A stretch of 64,000 bases of DNA from Artocarpus heterophyllus. Its lineage: Eukaryota; Streptophyta; Magnoliopsida; Rosales; Moraceae. The translations under genes and the position numbers were made by a program. This document shows, piece after piece, positions 21,812 through 33,625 of this stretch (the stretch's first letter is position 1; every line of letters starts with the position of its first letter). The DNA is taken from contig CM046353.1 in the NCBI GenBank assembly GCA_025403435.1, forward strand, positions 11,952,836-12,016,835, read 5' to 3'. A model generated the notes under the pieces. It saw nothing but the letters and a program-made list of their open reading frames with translations, searched no databases and was not told the origin of the DNA.

Positions 21812-23979
21812 TGTAACGCCCTAAAATTAATTTAATGATGTTATAATGTAAAATGATGGATTAGTGTGCCATAATGAATATTTCAAACCTAATTTGATCA
21901 TTTAATGAAATTTTGGGTTTAAAGTTGTTTTGATTATCTTAATGACTTCTAGCTATTTTTAATTATTTTAAATGTTATTTTGAACCTTTGGGACACAAAA
22001 ATTTATAAAATGTCAAATATATTCTGTTTTACAAAAATCGTGGGCAGCACATAGTTTTTACATAGTAAAACCGTCTATTATTTTTCTCTATTTATTCTCT
22101 CTCCTCTTTCTCTCTTTGGTTCACACTCTCTCTCTCTCCTTTCTCTCTCTCCCCGTGAGTCTCTCTCTCGGTCTCTCTCTTCCTCTCTCATTCTCCTCAA
22201 AATTTTGAATCAAATCATGCTCAAGCTTCGGGTTTTGGTGGATTAGAAGCTCAGAAGCTCGATTGAACAACCAAAAACATGAATTGAAGCTTGGATTTGA
22301 GGTTAGTTTTGAAATTTCTAAATTTCAATTTTTCATACATTTTTGAAATCTAAGTTTGTTTGAGCTTAGAAAACCCTTGATTTGAGTTAAAGGAACTTAG
22401 AACAACTAGAATCTAAGCCTTGTTTGAAGAAAAACAGATCATTTTCTTTTATTTTCAGATTTTTGGGATTTTGTGTTTAAATCTTGCTTAAATGAGTTCA
22501 AAAGTGTTCTATTATGTTTTTCAATCATTTATGATTGTTTTCTATGCCTGGGATTTGAGATAAACAGGTTAAAACAAAGATTTAAGTTTTGGGAGACCCA
22601 AAACTAGTGCCTGAGATTTCTGAAAATTTTCCAGTTCGGCAGGCCGAATTTCGTGTTTGGCAGGCCGGATTCAAGGGATCGACAGGCTGGATTCATCCGT
22701 TCGACAGGCCAAACCTAGGAATGTTCGGCCGACCGGGCATGGTCCTTCGGCAGGCCAAACTGTGCGGTTCGATAGGCTGAACCAGAAGATCGACAGGCCG
22801 ACCGAACTAGGGCAAGTTTTGTGACTTTCATCTGTTTTCACTGTTTTGAACTCCGATTGAAATCCCAACTTTATAAAATGATTTTAAAGATATAAATGGC
22901 ACATTAGGACATCATGAAATGGTTTAGTAATGTAGGGTATCTTAAACTAGATATTGATTGACCTAGTTTATATTTAGGATCGTTCGTGGTTCTGCGGAGC
23001 TAACGTATAGCGGACCGGGATTACGGTGTGGTGCACCGACATGAGTATCGAGGTAGGATTTCTACCCCCTTCTTCGGTAGCCTAAATTTTAAATGATAAT
23101 TAGTTTTGCCGTGAAAAAGGTTTCCATAAAAATCTTTTCAATGGTTGATTGAAAATGAGATTTATCGGTTATGTTTTTTTTTTTTATAAACCGTGATCTA
23201 AAATGAACTTCATAATAAATGATAATGAAAGCATCTAGTAAATGGATTTGAATAATATTAGAAATGGATATAAGGGCATGATGCCATAACAGAGATCAAG
23301 TTGTGTAGCGATCGACCTTGGGGGCAGGTCCCGAAACCCAACTGGGCCACCACGATGGTGATATTCATATGGTTTGCCTAGAAAAAGAAAATGATGATGT
23401 TTCTGGTCAACCAAATAAACTGTTTTGGGTAAGAACGGTTTTAAGTAAATTTATTTACCCAAGTCTTCTCTTAAATAATCTCTTGAGTAACGATATTTCT
23501 TTTAAATTAAATGTTTTCTTAAAATTATAATCCTACTGAGCCTTTCGCTCACATTTTACTTGTTTTCAAACTTCCCCCTCTAGGTGGATTTCCTCTTAGG
23601 TTCAGAGAGGACTCAACGGACAGAACTTAGGAGCTGTAGGAGAATCCATAGACTGTTTAAGTTATTAAACAAAGGCATGTAACATATTTATTTTCCCTTA
23701 TTTGGACTGTGTATGTAATGGAATATTGTCAGTGCTATGCGTGTGCACAAGATGTGGGTCCATGGGATCCATCCTCGTTCATCCTATTTAATTGTTGTTT
23801 CTTATTACTTGTTTAATGAACATATTTGTTTAAATTATCAAAAATGCTTGTTTAAAAAAGTTCTAGATTTTCCACCTTTTATATTTAATTTAGCCCCTAA
23901 ACTCATGTTTTTAACTAAATTCTTATTTAATTAACTCAAATAAACCGCCACGTCAGCTCCCATACTCTGGGGTGTGACA
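21812..23979 (+). repeat. Gypsy 3' LTR, complete, 2168 bp
   Basis: Runs from TGTAACGCCC to GGTGTGACA. It contains a CT-rich tract (22090-22195), the 8-unit 22 bp array and a block with CGACCTTGGGGGCAGG near 23311. Its last ~580 bp have no counterpart in the truncated left LTR. Confidence 0.9.
22634..22806. repeat. 22 bp CGGCAGGCC array, right LTR, 8 units
   Basis: Cores start at 22637, 22658, 22680, 22702, 22726, 22748, 22770 and 22791 (spacing 21, 22, 22, 24, 22, 22, 21). The extra first unit, compared with the left LTR, accounts for the 7 versus 8 count. Confidence 0.85.
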
Positions 23980-24762
23980 ATCGCTCTCGTCGTCGTCGGA
24001 GTCGCGTCCTTCACCTTTGTGTGAAGAGTAGGTCGGGCCTATTGCCGTTGATCAAGGAGTAAGTCGTCGGCTCATTGTTGGCGAGCTAAAGTTATGAAGG
24101 AGTAGGCGAGAGACAGAGACGTTGATAGTGCGAGAGAAAGAGAGAGGGAGTTGTAGTTTAGGGATTTTGAGGACACAAAATCAAAGCGTTATTTTTTCAA
24201 TCTCTAAGAATATACTATTTCGTCCACAAGGTTTTGAAAAAATGCTATATATGCTACTATTCTTGGATTTTATTAATATGCTTTTTTAAAAAAACTTAAC
24301 GATATTTGAAACTTATTATCCCACTAAAAAAATTCTTGTAGAGTGGTTGCAGGTATAACCTAACAGTAAATCTACACTCGATTCTACCCTCAAGCTAAAA
24401 AAGGGTTGGGAGAGAAAGATGATAAAAGAGTTAAGAGAATGTTAGTGTTTGCCTATTTGAATTGGTTAGAAAAAACATTTTAAACACTTTTTTAATGCAT
24501 TTAATCAATTTTTTAGAATACATTTAAATAACTTGAACTAATTATTTTAAAAAAGTAATATGAGTGTAGTGTGAGACAATCTATTATAAATTTAATGTTT
24601 ATGGTGTGAATAAACATATTTTTTTAAAGTGTGGTATATTTTTTCAAGAATTCAGAATGTGAATCAGCACAGAACTTATGGATAAGCATTTGCTTAATGG
24701 ACTTGAAAGATTTTGTTGGCAACAAAAAATAGTTGAGGATGGATTCTCATAGAGTAAATTGC

Positions 24763-24890
24763 TGCTTCTAGCCTAATCCTAGAGCTAGCCTAGTGGTTAG
24801 GAGGGGTAAGGTAGAGTTAGGGCCTCTTGAGTGCGATCCTTGAGATTGACAATTTTAGGAGAGGAGCACATAGGGTGCATAATTTACCAA
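24763..24890 (+). mobile_element. SINE-like (tRNA-derived) fragment
   Basis: TAGCCTAGTGGTTAGG resembles a Pol III A box. About 45 bp on, GAGTGCGATCCTT resembles a degenerate B box. There is no clean tail or target duplication. Confidence 0.4.
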
Positions 24891-25198
24891 AAAAATCACT
24901 TGATATTTTCTTAATAGAAATAATTTTTAAATTTATTCTTATAAAGTGAACTTTGTAATAAAAAGTTTGTTATCTTTTTATTGATTATTATATAATCATT
25001 TAAGGTGCAAGTTTTAGTTTCTATTCCATTCTTAGGTCAACCAAACTTTATAATCCTAAGGTCAAATGCTATTTTTATATTTCCCTCCAAATAAAATAAT
25101 TGGTTTTTATTTTCGAATCCATTTTATTTTCATTCCTAATACCATTGTTGTTTCGCTAGTGCAACTAAAGTTGATCTTTAAAATTAAAGAAAAATTAT

Positions 25199-25324
25199 GA
25201 CGGGTGAGAGTAGCCTAGTTGGTTGTAAGTCTCTCTACACTAACTACAGGTTGAGGCTTTGAGTCATGCTGAACCCTACTCAATAGTGGTGATATTACCC
25301 TCCTTTTTCCCCCTCCCTTTGTAT
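25199..25324 (+). mobile_element. SINE-like (tRNA-derived) fragment
   Basis: TAGCCTAGTTGG fits the A-box consensus, and GGTTGAGGCTTTGAGTC lies where a B box would be, as in the piece at 24763. A T-rich end follows. Degenerate. Confidence 0.4.
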
Positions 25325-26095
25325 AAAACTATTAGAAGTAAATAGTATATTTCTTAAATATTAGAAAATAATAAACCATATTTCGTTTTCCAATTTTACC
25401 CACGGGGTTCTATTTTTTTTTTCCTTTCAAACTCTTTCTTTTTGATTTTTAGAGAAAAAAATCATCTCTTTCTCCTGCAATTTGTTTCTCTCACCTCCAT
25501 GCCTATGTCAACTCTTTCCTCTCCTTTTCCCCACCCTAACTCTTGCTTTTTATCTCTTCTGCAATTTCTCTGTCTCTCCTCTATCCCTACCCGATGCTTT
25601 TTCTCTCCTCCTCCTCCTCACTTCTGTAACAAGTATGGGTCATGGTCCCCATCAAAGATTGTCGTTGAGGAACCTATGATGAAACCTAGATCACGCCGAT
25701 CTAACAGCTCATCAATGACTGCGGCTCACCATGTTGTGCGATAAAACCTTGAGTTTGTATAGGTCAAACTTGTTGAAATAGCCATCTTGACGTCTACTCC
25801 TCCACCTTTCGCACTAATCTCACCGTCATGAGCGTCTGAAGATCATCGTCAAGGGTGAAACTCCATCTGGTTTTGAAGAAAGAGAGGGAAAAAGAGAGAA
25901 AAGAGAGGGAAAGAGAAATGTCAAGAGAGAAAGAAAGTATGAAGAAAGAGGAAAAAAATAATTAGTTTTTCTGATTAGGGGTATTTAAAATAATTTCATA
26001 TTAGTAAATTCAAAATTGACAATTAAATGCTATTTGCTAACTTAGTAAAAATTTTGGCATATTTAATTTTATTCCTCTTTTATTTTTCCCAAGTT
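25325..26095. repeat. Dispersed element with AT-rich ends
   Basis: AT-rich ends (AGAAGTAAATAGTATATTTC at left, GCTATTTGCTAACTTAGTAA at right) flank a core with CT-rich and then GA-rich sequence. The right end resembles the inverse of 15806-15900, suggesting two copies of one family in opposite orientation. The 100-codon frame at 25442-25744 is a low-complexity translation of the pyrimidine tract. Confidence 0.35.
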
Positions 26096-26138
26096 CCCTA
26101 TTTCTTTGTTAGGTGGGGTATGGATGGGTGAATGACAA

Positions 26139-26182
26139 GGGAGGGGGCAATGGGGTGGGAGGCCCAATAGGGGGTTGGGGGG
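26139..26182 (+). other. G-rich tract with G-quadruplex pattern
   Basis: Runs GGG-A-GGGGG-CAAT-GGGG-T-GGG are followed by further G5 and G6 runs, fitting the canonical four-run quadruplex pattern. It opens a ~350 bp purine-rich region (26100-26480) with recurring GGGGTTGAC/TTGACGAG words. Confidence 0.5.
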
Positions 26183-26761
26183 CTAGACAAGGGACGAGGC
26201 GTGACAAGAAGGGGTTGACGAGTAAGGCTATGCTTGACGAGAAAGGGGCTGATGGGGTTGGGGTTGACAGGCAGTGTTGAGTTTGATGAAAATAGGGTCG
26301 ATTGGGATTGGGCTCGACGGGAATGATGGTGGGCTAGGTTAGGCAGCTTGGTGGCTGGTTTACCAAGATGGGTACTAGTCGAATGAAGGGTAGATTAAAG
26401 TACAAGTGGTCACTGAAAGGCAAAAGGAGGGTCTTGAGGAGGAGAAGGGTCAGGCGGAGGGGGAAGGGAGAGGGGGCTTGTTCTGCTGTTTAGGTTTTTT
26501 ATTTTTTGTTTTTTTAAATTAATGGTTGGGATTTAATTTTTGTATATCATGGTTGAGATTAGACATGATATTTTTGTCATTTTAAACAAAATAAACAAAG
26601 TGAAGTGTAGAGGGTATCAATTTAGTTTTGGTTTAAAAGATATTTTTGTAATTTGAGTAAAACACATGATGTGTCAATGTAATTTGTCTTTTTCTTTAAT
26701 TTTTTTGAAGGGCCTTTTTTATTTATGTTAACCACTGCAACTTTTTTTTAATTTTATTTTA

Positions 26762-28751
26762 GGGTAAATTGTCACGTTAGTCTCAATTCTTTTTATGAAA
26801 ATGTGATTTTAGTCTCTCTTTTTCTTTTTTTTTTGATTTACCACTCCCTAACCTTTTATTTTAGTTTTTAGGGACCATTTTAATGGTCAAACCGTTAAGG
26901 TTGACCATTAAAATTGCTAGATATTATTTTTTATTAAAATTACTAAACTACTCTTTAAATAATTAATATATTAAAAAATTAAAAATAAATCACAACTATT
27001 GATTCTAAAATACCAAATCACAGCCATTGGTTTAGTTTTGGAAGAATTTGGAGAAAGGGTGAAAAAAAATTTTGAATTGAAAAAATGACCTCTTTTTTTT
27101 TTTGAACCAAAAAACGCACTTTTTTGTGTAAGTAAACTGTCCTAGTTTTTTTCAAAAAAATAAGAAAAATAACTGTAACAAGATAAGGGACCTCAACAGG
27201 ATGAAAAAAAAACTGGAACCGTTTTGATGTCTAAAAAATCTTTTTTTTGGTGCCAAAAACTTACCAAAAAAAAGGGCCATTGACCAAAATTTTTTTTCCC
27301 AAAAAGTCATTTTTACAAATCGCCCTTTGTTTTTGTACCTAAAAAATAATTCAAAATCAGCCAAAAAAAAATCACTCATCCAACAAGCTCCCACCCCTGT
27401 CGATCGGCCCTTACCATTGCTTCCCTCCTACGCCGGTGACCCCATCTCTACGCCCAACCACCCTAACCCTAGCCAGTTACCCATGCACCCTGACACCCCT
27501 CCTAGAGCCCGCCCAACACCGTTGCCGAAGTATCCATACTTTCTTGACCTTAGTTTACTCGAAAACGAAAAGCAAACAAAAAAAAAAAGTCAAATCTTAG
27601 ATCCTTCAGTGTTGATTGCATAAACAGATCCATTCATTTCGCAATTAAATCTCACAAGTTCATAAGCTAATAATCTACCAAAAAATGTCTACTTTTAACC
27701 TAAAAACCTAATCATATAACCAAACAAAAGAGTGACAGGAGCTATAAATTAAAAAAAAATTCTCGGATTCAAAACCTGACTCATGATTGAACAAAAAAAA
27801 AAAAAAAAGTCTACCACTGCTTATGGCTTTTTGCCTGGGATATTAGGAATCCAAAAGGACCTTGATTCTGATGGGCTCCTACTCCTGGAAAATGATTTCC
27901 GCTTCTTCACCTGTGGAGAACTACGAGATTGGAAACCTCTATAGGAGGTCGGCTGCGACTGCCAATGGGACTGCGGCTTCGGCTGCAAATCAGACTGCTG
28001 TTGCAAATTGAGCTTTGCCTGCGTCACGGAGCCAGATTCGGTTCAGATTCTTGTCGCTAGTGATGCTTTGCAAAAGTTTTTCTAGAAAGGTCGAAATGGG
28101 CGACAGAGAAAGGGGGCGATAGTCTGGATAAGTTTTTTTGGGGGATATTTTGAAAAAAGAGCTAAAAAAATTTTGAATTGGAGAAATAACTTTTTTTTTT
28201 CACTAAAAAATATATTTTTTTATGTAATAAAATTACTTTAGTTTTTTTAAGAAAAATAAGAAAAAAATTGTAGCAAGAAAAAGATCCTCAATAAAGTGGA
28301 AAAGAAAAAAAAAAAACTAGAGCAGTTTTCATGCCCAAAAAGCTTATTTTTTAGTGTCAAAAAACTACCAAAAAAAAAAATCATTTATCCAAAAAAACTT
28401 TTTCTTAAAGTCATTTTTAAATCCCTCATTTTTGGGGTTTTTTTTAATTATTTTATTATTTGTTGGTTTTCTTTTTTAAGGGGATATTTGTTGGTTTTTT
28501 TTTTATCTTTTTATTTTTATTTTTATTCTTTTCACGTTTTAATTTGAATTTATTTCAAAGATATTAGATATTTTACTGAAATACTCTTCCTAAAGTGATC
28601 ATGTGCACATCACATAGGGGCATTTTAACGGACGTCAGTTAAATTGGTTATTCAGCAACTGAAATCAAAGGTTGGGGTCAATTCAATAAAAAAATTGAGG
28701 ACCAAATTCTCACTTTCGTGAAAGATTGAGAACTATCATAGCAATTTATCC
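26762..28751. mobile_element. Mutator-like TIR element A, 2.0 kb
   Basis: Flanked by identical 9 bp TTTATTTTA at 26753-26761 and 28752-28760. The termini are inverted: GGGTAAATTGTCACGTTAGT at left; the right end reads inward GGATAAATTGCTATGATAGT. Long TIRs with a 9 bp duplication are typical of Mutator-like elements. Internally, two ~300 bp direct repeats (about 27050-27370 and 28140-28450, both with AAATTTTGAATTG and CTAGTTTTTTT/TTAGTTTTTTT) flank a G+C-richer cargo (27380-28080). No transposase. Confidence 0.75.
27821..28027 (-). pseudogene. RS-rich fragment, probably captured by element A
   Basis: A 68-codon minus-strand frame with a Q-rich start (LNLQQQSDLQPKPQ), then RS-type sequence (RGFQSRSSPQVKKRKSFSRS, SRSPSESRS) and the end FWIPNIPGKKP. 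The base composition is clearly higher in G+C than the surrounding poly-A/T sequence, and it lies between the internal repeats of a Mutator-like element. It looks like a piece of a host gene taken up in Pack-MULE fashion. I cannot name the parent gene. Confidence 0.4.
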
Positions 28752-28858
28752 TTTATTTTATTGTCTTCTTCAATAAGTTATGTTGTTAATTAGGAGACAA
28801 AATGAATCGAAGTTTTGTTGCCATCATGAAAGCAATACATTTTTCCTTTTTAAAGGTT

Positions 28859-29686
28859 GGGTAAATTGCTCAATTTGTCCCAACTTTTCGCGAAAGTGAG
28901 ATTTTGGTCCCCAACCTTTGTTCTTTGACCAACTCGATCCCAAACTTTCATTTTAGTTGCTGAACAACCAATTTAACCAACTCTGTTTAAAAAAGGGTCA
29001 CGTGAGGTGCACATGACCTCTCTAGTAAGGGTGTTTTAGTGAAATACTTAATATATTTTTTTAAGAAATTAAAAACCAAATTATATTTCTTTAACAAAAT
29101 TAAAATTAAAATGTAAAAAATAAAAAAGAAATCAGCAAAAAGAATACAACCAAAAAAATTATAAAAAGAAAAAACAAGAACGCTCTTCAAATCAAAAACA
29201 CTCTTCAATTGAAAAAAAAAATCAAAAACACTCTCCATTGAGGCCGACTTCTTTTAAAAAAGGGACAAAACTTCCTCCCATCGTCAAGGAGGGAAGGATG
29301 CTGGAGGAGAGAGAGATTTGGGGGAAGGCGTTGCAGAGGTCACCACTATTGACTACTGGCGGCTAAGCCATCACAACCCTATTGTGCAAGCCAGTCTAGA
29401 CCAGCAATCATCCTTGGGCTCTGTCGCCTCTAATCTTCGCCAACCAGTGGAACTGCGAAGCCTTTGTAAAGGTTGAAGCAATTTGGGAAGAGAAAGTGGG
29501 GCAACTAAGATGGGCTATCATCGACCAATGGGCCCGTAAAATAGTGGGCTCGAGTCGGGGATGCCACGACAGCAGCAGCACGACCAACTTGGCCTCGTGC
29601 TAGTGAGATATCCCTCCATCTCAAACTAATATCAAATTCTTTTCTTTTCTTTTTTTCTTGTCAACAGAGAATACGAGGAAGGAAAG

Positions 29687-29717
<31 letters not shown>

Positions 29718-30220
29718 TGAGGATTTAAGGAAAAAAAAAACTGAATGATTTTTAATTTTTTGCAAAACTAAGATATGCCATTTTCTTGCTCTTGTTGAAT
29801 GTAGGTTTGAGGCAATATTGATTTAGGTTTTTGTTTAGGTTTTTCATTTTCTTAACTTTGTTTGTTTGTTTTCTTGTTTTTTCCTTTATTTTTTTGAGGA
29901 TAAGTTGAAGATCTAGGTTTGTTGGCTGAAGATCTGGATTTGTAGCTCTTTTTTTTGTTTTATTTGTTTAGATTTTTTAATAAGTTTTTATTTTTATTTT
30001 TATTAATTTGAAGGAAAATTTAATAATTTCAATTAAAAATTGATGTCCAACAATTTCTAACAGTCAAAGTTAAGAGAGTGACCATTGGATTGGTTCCTCA
30101 GCAACTTAAATGAAAGCATAGGGTTGGTTTGGTAAAAAAAAAAAAAAAGAGAGAGAGAAAAGGTTAGAGACCAAAATCTTACTTTCATAAACAATTACGG
30201 ACTAATTGAGCAATTTACCC
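28859..30220. mobile_element. Mutator-like TIR element B, 1.36 kb
   Basis: The 9 bp flanks TTAAAGGTT (28850-28858) and TTAAAGTTT (30221-30229) match at 8 of 9 positions. The ends are inverted: GGGTAAATTGCTCAATTTGT at left, ATTGAGCAATTTACCC at right, with similarity over roughly 150 bp. The same TIR family as element A, 107 bp away. The core (29240-29600) is G+C-richer with no clear protein, followed by a (GAA)n tract at 29685-29715. Confidence 0.75.
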
Positions 30221-31714
30221 TTAAAGTTTGGCTGTTGGTCAATGGTAACGACATAGCATTTTTGTTAATCTCTAATAAGTAAACGGCATGTAGTTTGCAA
30301 TTCAAAAGGAATGTTTTAGATATTTGTAATTAGTATACATTTAAAATGAAATTAATTCACTCAATTTTGACTAAAGATTAAGACGGCCTTCACCTAACTT
30401 TATCCGAAGGTGAAGAGTTTGAATCCCTCATTTCCAAGATTAAAAAAAAAAACAGAACTACAAAAAATAAACTTGAAGGGGAAACCCAGAGTCTTTTTTT
30501 TTTTTTCTGTTTTTATAAATTTGGAATTATTTTTATTTTTTTTCTTTTCTTTATATCATTTTCGTCATTTATCTTAGTCAAAGTTGAGCATCGACTGATT
30601 AAGGGTACTAATTTTGGGGATATAACTTATAATATTGCATTATCTAAATGATGAGGTCCATGATAAACGACATATCATCTAAATAAGCCTAAAATGCATG
30701 TTGCATGTACGTAAATTTCCATTTTCCAAATCAAGCTATCTGATAGAACATGTGAGTTTTTCGTGGAAATGTTTACCGTGTCTTCTGGCTCGAGTATGCC
30801 ATTTTTTCATTGAATGTTTCATATCGTTTATACAAAGAATGAAGAGTTTTTCCCCTTAACATATAAGCTTTTTTTTTTTTGGTAAGAATTAGGAAAAAAA
30901 AAAAGACCTACTGGTGTCTTCATACACTAACACAACGCCATAAAAAGGAATATATTTGAGACACATAAAAAAAAGAGGACCCTCGCCGTAAGACTTCAAC
31001 AAGTATCAGCTCAAGGTCCAGGAGTTCAACACTCGTATCAAAAAGAAGCCTCTTGCATGATGCATGAATGAACCTTAGATCGATAGCAACAGAAGCACAC
31101 CACCACCACTTGTGATTCTACTTAAGCTTTGTTGTCATGCAATATGCCATTCTCAACTTCTTTTTTGTTCACAGGAAAACTGTGTATGGTTTTGTAAATG
31201 TCATCTGTTTTGTTTTGGAAGACGCCAAATACATATTAATTTAAATTTAGTACCTAGTGAAAGGAAATATTTCGTTTAAAAATTTCATGTCCCTTTGAGC
31301 TTTCAGAGTAATGCTAAGACGTCCACTCTAATCTTAATTCTTATACTAACTTTGAAGTTGTCATTTTCTTATTGTTAAATGCAACCTACTATTAAGTGAT
31401 ATTGTTATTTTTTAGACACATACCAATTGCAATCAAAAAATGGCAACCTATAAATTAATAACAAAAATAGAGGTTAGAATTAGTGTCTCTAAAATTATTC
31501 TTATTTATATGATCGATAGTTTGTCTATCAGCATTTCCCGTTGATATTCTTTAGTTAAAACCATTTTAATTTTAAACAAGATGGGCTCTTTTTTTTTCTT
31601 CATTTTCTCCCTATTTTCCATGTTTACAATCACGTTCTTTCTACTACAAATTATACGTGTCATTGATTAGGAAAAATAAATATCAGACAACATGACAAGG
31701 GAAAGTACCAATGA
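30221..31714. other. Intergenic, AT-rich
   Basis: No gene found. A SINE-like piece at about 30370-30460 has GAGTTTGAATCCCTC (B-box-like) and an A-rich tail. T-runs occur near 30495 and 30870. Confidence 0.45.
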
Positions 31715-32903
31715 TTTTTTTTTTTTTGGATAAAGAAACTTCATTTAAACTATAAAAAGTACCAGCGAAGTTGCTTAAGCTATCCATTGAGGATAGAAAC
31801 TATCCTCGACCAGTTTTGGTTCTACTAATGTTAGGACCAGCAAAGCAGACAGTGAAGGATAGAGGGATAAATAACAGATGTCAAAGTCGGAAAGAGGAAT
31901 TCTCACTTGACACTGTTAGACATGTATGTCCTAAGGAGTAAAAATGTAATAAGTTTTTGGAGACATTTTATCAATAAAGAATTTATTCATTATATATATA
32001 CCAAATCTTATCCTTTTTACGTTCATATTTGTTGAATGTATGTTAAGCAAACAATAGTCTGAGACTATCGGCCTAAACCTTAAGATTGGGCATATGATGG
32101 ACAGATTATGCGAAAGACACGATTTTTAATGTGATAGTCTAAATCATAAGATTTGCAATCGAGGGAATAAAGTTGGGCGCTTTATTCATGTAAAGATTGT
32201 TATGTTGTCTATATCCCAATTGGGAGATGGTTTGTCTTGACCATCGGAGGTAGACTCTGTGAATAGAAACATTAGCGCATTGTCATAAGTGACGATGTGT
32301 TAGATCAGGACATAAAGTGAATTGATTTGGATTAATAATTATATCTCAGCAAATCGATTCACTTTAGACAATCATTTGTATTGTATCTTAATCCTGAGAT
32401 GAATAATGGGCCCGTTGTCTTGACTTGTGTCTTTTGATGTACCAAAGGATGACACCCACATCTTAATAGTGGTATGCATGCCGGTACGTTGGAGGCATGA
32501 CTCTTGATAGCATAGACCTGTTATTCATAGATATGGAATCCATAGCTCCTCTTTAAGAGTAGTGATATCCTCTTATATGCATTATCTTGTAATTGAAAAA
32601 CTAGAGTGCTCAACCATTTGGATACATACGTATAACCGAATGGTATACTATCTTTAGATAGTAAGTTTTCTGATAGTGAGATAATGGAACGTAAGATAAA
32701 AATAATCAAGAAAGTAAGATAGAACTTGTCCTTAATCCGATTATAGATTATCATATGGGGATATGATATACTATGATATGTCATGGAGACTTAGCTATAC
32801 AGGCTTCGTAATTCTATATAATTCGAAAGTGTAGCTCCAAGCTTTTAGTGAGTAGCGTTGGAGTTGATAATTATGAAATGTATATCTGAGATATTGGATT
32901 TCG

Positions 32904-33333
32904 TAATTATCGAGAGCTTGAACTATATAGGTCCATTTGGTTCCCTTTGCTAGCTCACAACATCCTGCAACGATACGGCATGCTTTTCTAATAATTGGTG
33001 ACTTATGTTAGATTTATCAGATTGGTTAAATTTTGGAAGACTCAGATAATTTATGTCTGTTTATCGGTTGAATTAATTTTGTGATAAAATTGATTCAAGA
33101 TAAACTTGTTAAATTTTGTAATTATTGAGAGCTTGAACTATATAGGTCCATTTGGTCCCCTTTGCTAGCTCACAACATCCTGCAACGATACGGCATGCTT
33201 TTCTAATAATTGGTGACTTATGTTAGATTTATCAGATTGGTTAAATTTTGGAAGACTCAGATAATTCATGTCTGTTTATCGGTTGAATTAATTTTGTGAT
33301 AAAATTGATTCAAGAAAAACTTGTTGAATTATT
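32904..33333 (+). repeat. 215 bp tandem duplication inside solo LTR copy 1
   Basis: The segment starting GAGAGCTTGAACTATATAGG at 32912 recurs at 33127 with few changes. The other family copy has this segment once, which explains most of the length difference (2223 versus 2005 bp). Confidence 0.85.
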
Positions 33334-33562
33334 GGGATCGGATAATTCTTGTCTGTTTATCGGTTGATTTAATTTTTGGATAAATTAGATCAAGATAACC
33401 TTGTAGAATTATTAGGAATTCATTTATTTTCTTAGAGATTATCAACATAAAGTTGTTATAATCAGATAACTTTTCTATTGGGTTATTTGAATTAAAACTA
33501 AGACTTTATTATATAGAATCTCGGGTGGAAAATAAAAGATTCACTAAGATTTTTATTCTGTA

Positions 33563-33625
33563 GTTTGGCTTGCCGATCCTTGTGTTCGGCCTGTCGATGG
33601 GCGAGTTCAGCCTGCCGATGAGCGA
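33563..33625 (+). repeat. 21 bp CGGCCTGCCGA units in solo LTR copy 1
   Basis: Three units start at 33566 (TGGCTTGCCGAT), 33587 (CGGCCTGTCGAT) and 33608 (CAGCCTGCCGAT), exactly 21 bp apart. They lie ~125-165 bp upstream of the TATA box. The core is the reverse complement of the Gypsy LTR core. Confidence 0.75.

Larger units (their letters stand above)
16293..23979 (+). mobile_element. Ty3/Gypsy chromovirus, degraded, 7.7 kb
   Basis: Two LTRs (left 16293-17914 truncated; right 21812-23979 complete) enclose a gag-pol relic in the order protease, RT, RNase H, integrase, which defines Gypsy. Flanks GTCGC (16288-16292) and ATCGC (23980-23984) form a 5 bp target duplication with one mismatch. LTR termini are TGTAACGCCC and GGTGTGACA. 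The integrase is followed by a chromodomain-like tail, pointing to a chromovirus, perhaps Tekay/Del. The primer-binding site and most of gag are deleted. The element carries 13 in-frame stops and a rearranged RNase H, so it is non-autonomous. Confidence 0.9.
23980..25324. other. Intergenic, with two SINE-like pieces
   Basis: The first ~130 bp continue the G+C-richer target of the Gypsy insertion (TCGTCGTCGTCGG). The remainder is AT-rich. No gene seen. Confidence 0.45.

Noticed and set aside
24763..25324. Possible tRNA genes
   Set aside because: A- and B-box-like words are present, but no cloverleaf with paired acceptor and anticodon stems could be drawn; SINE debris is more likely.
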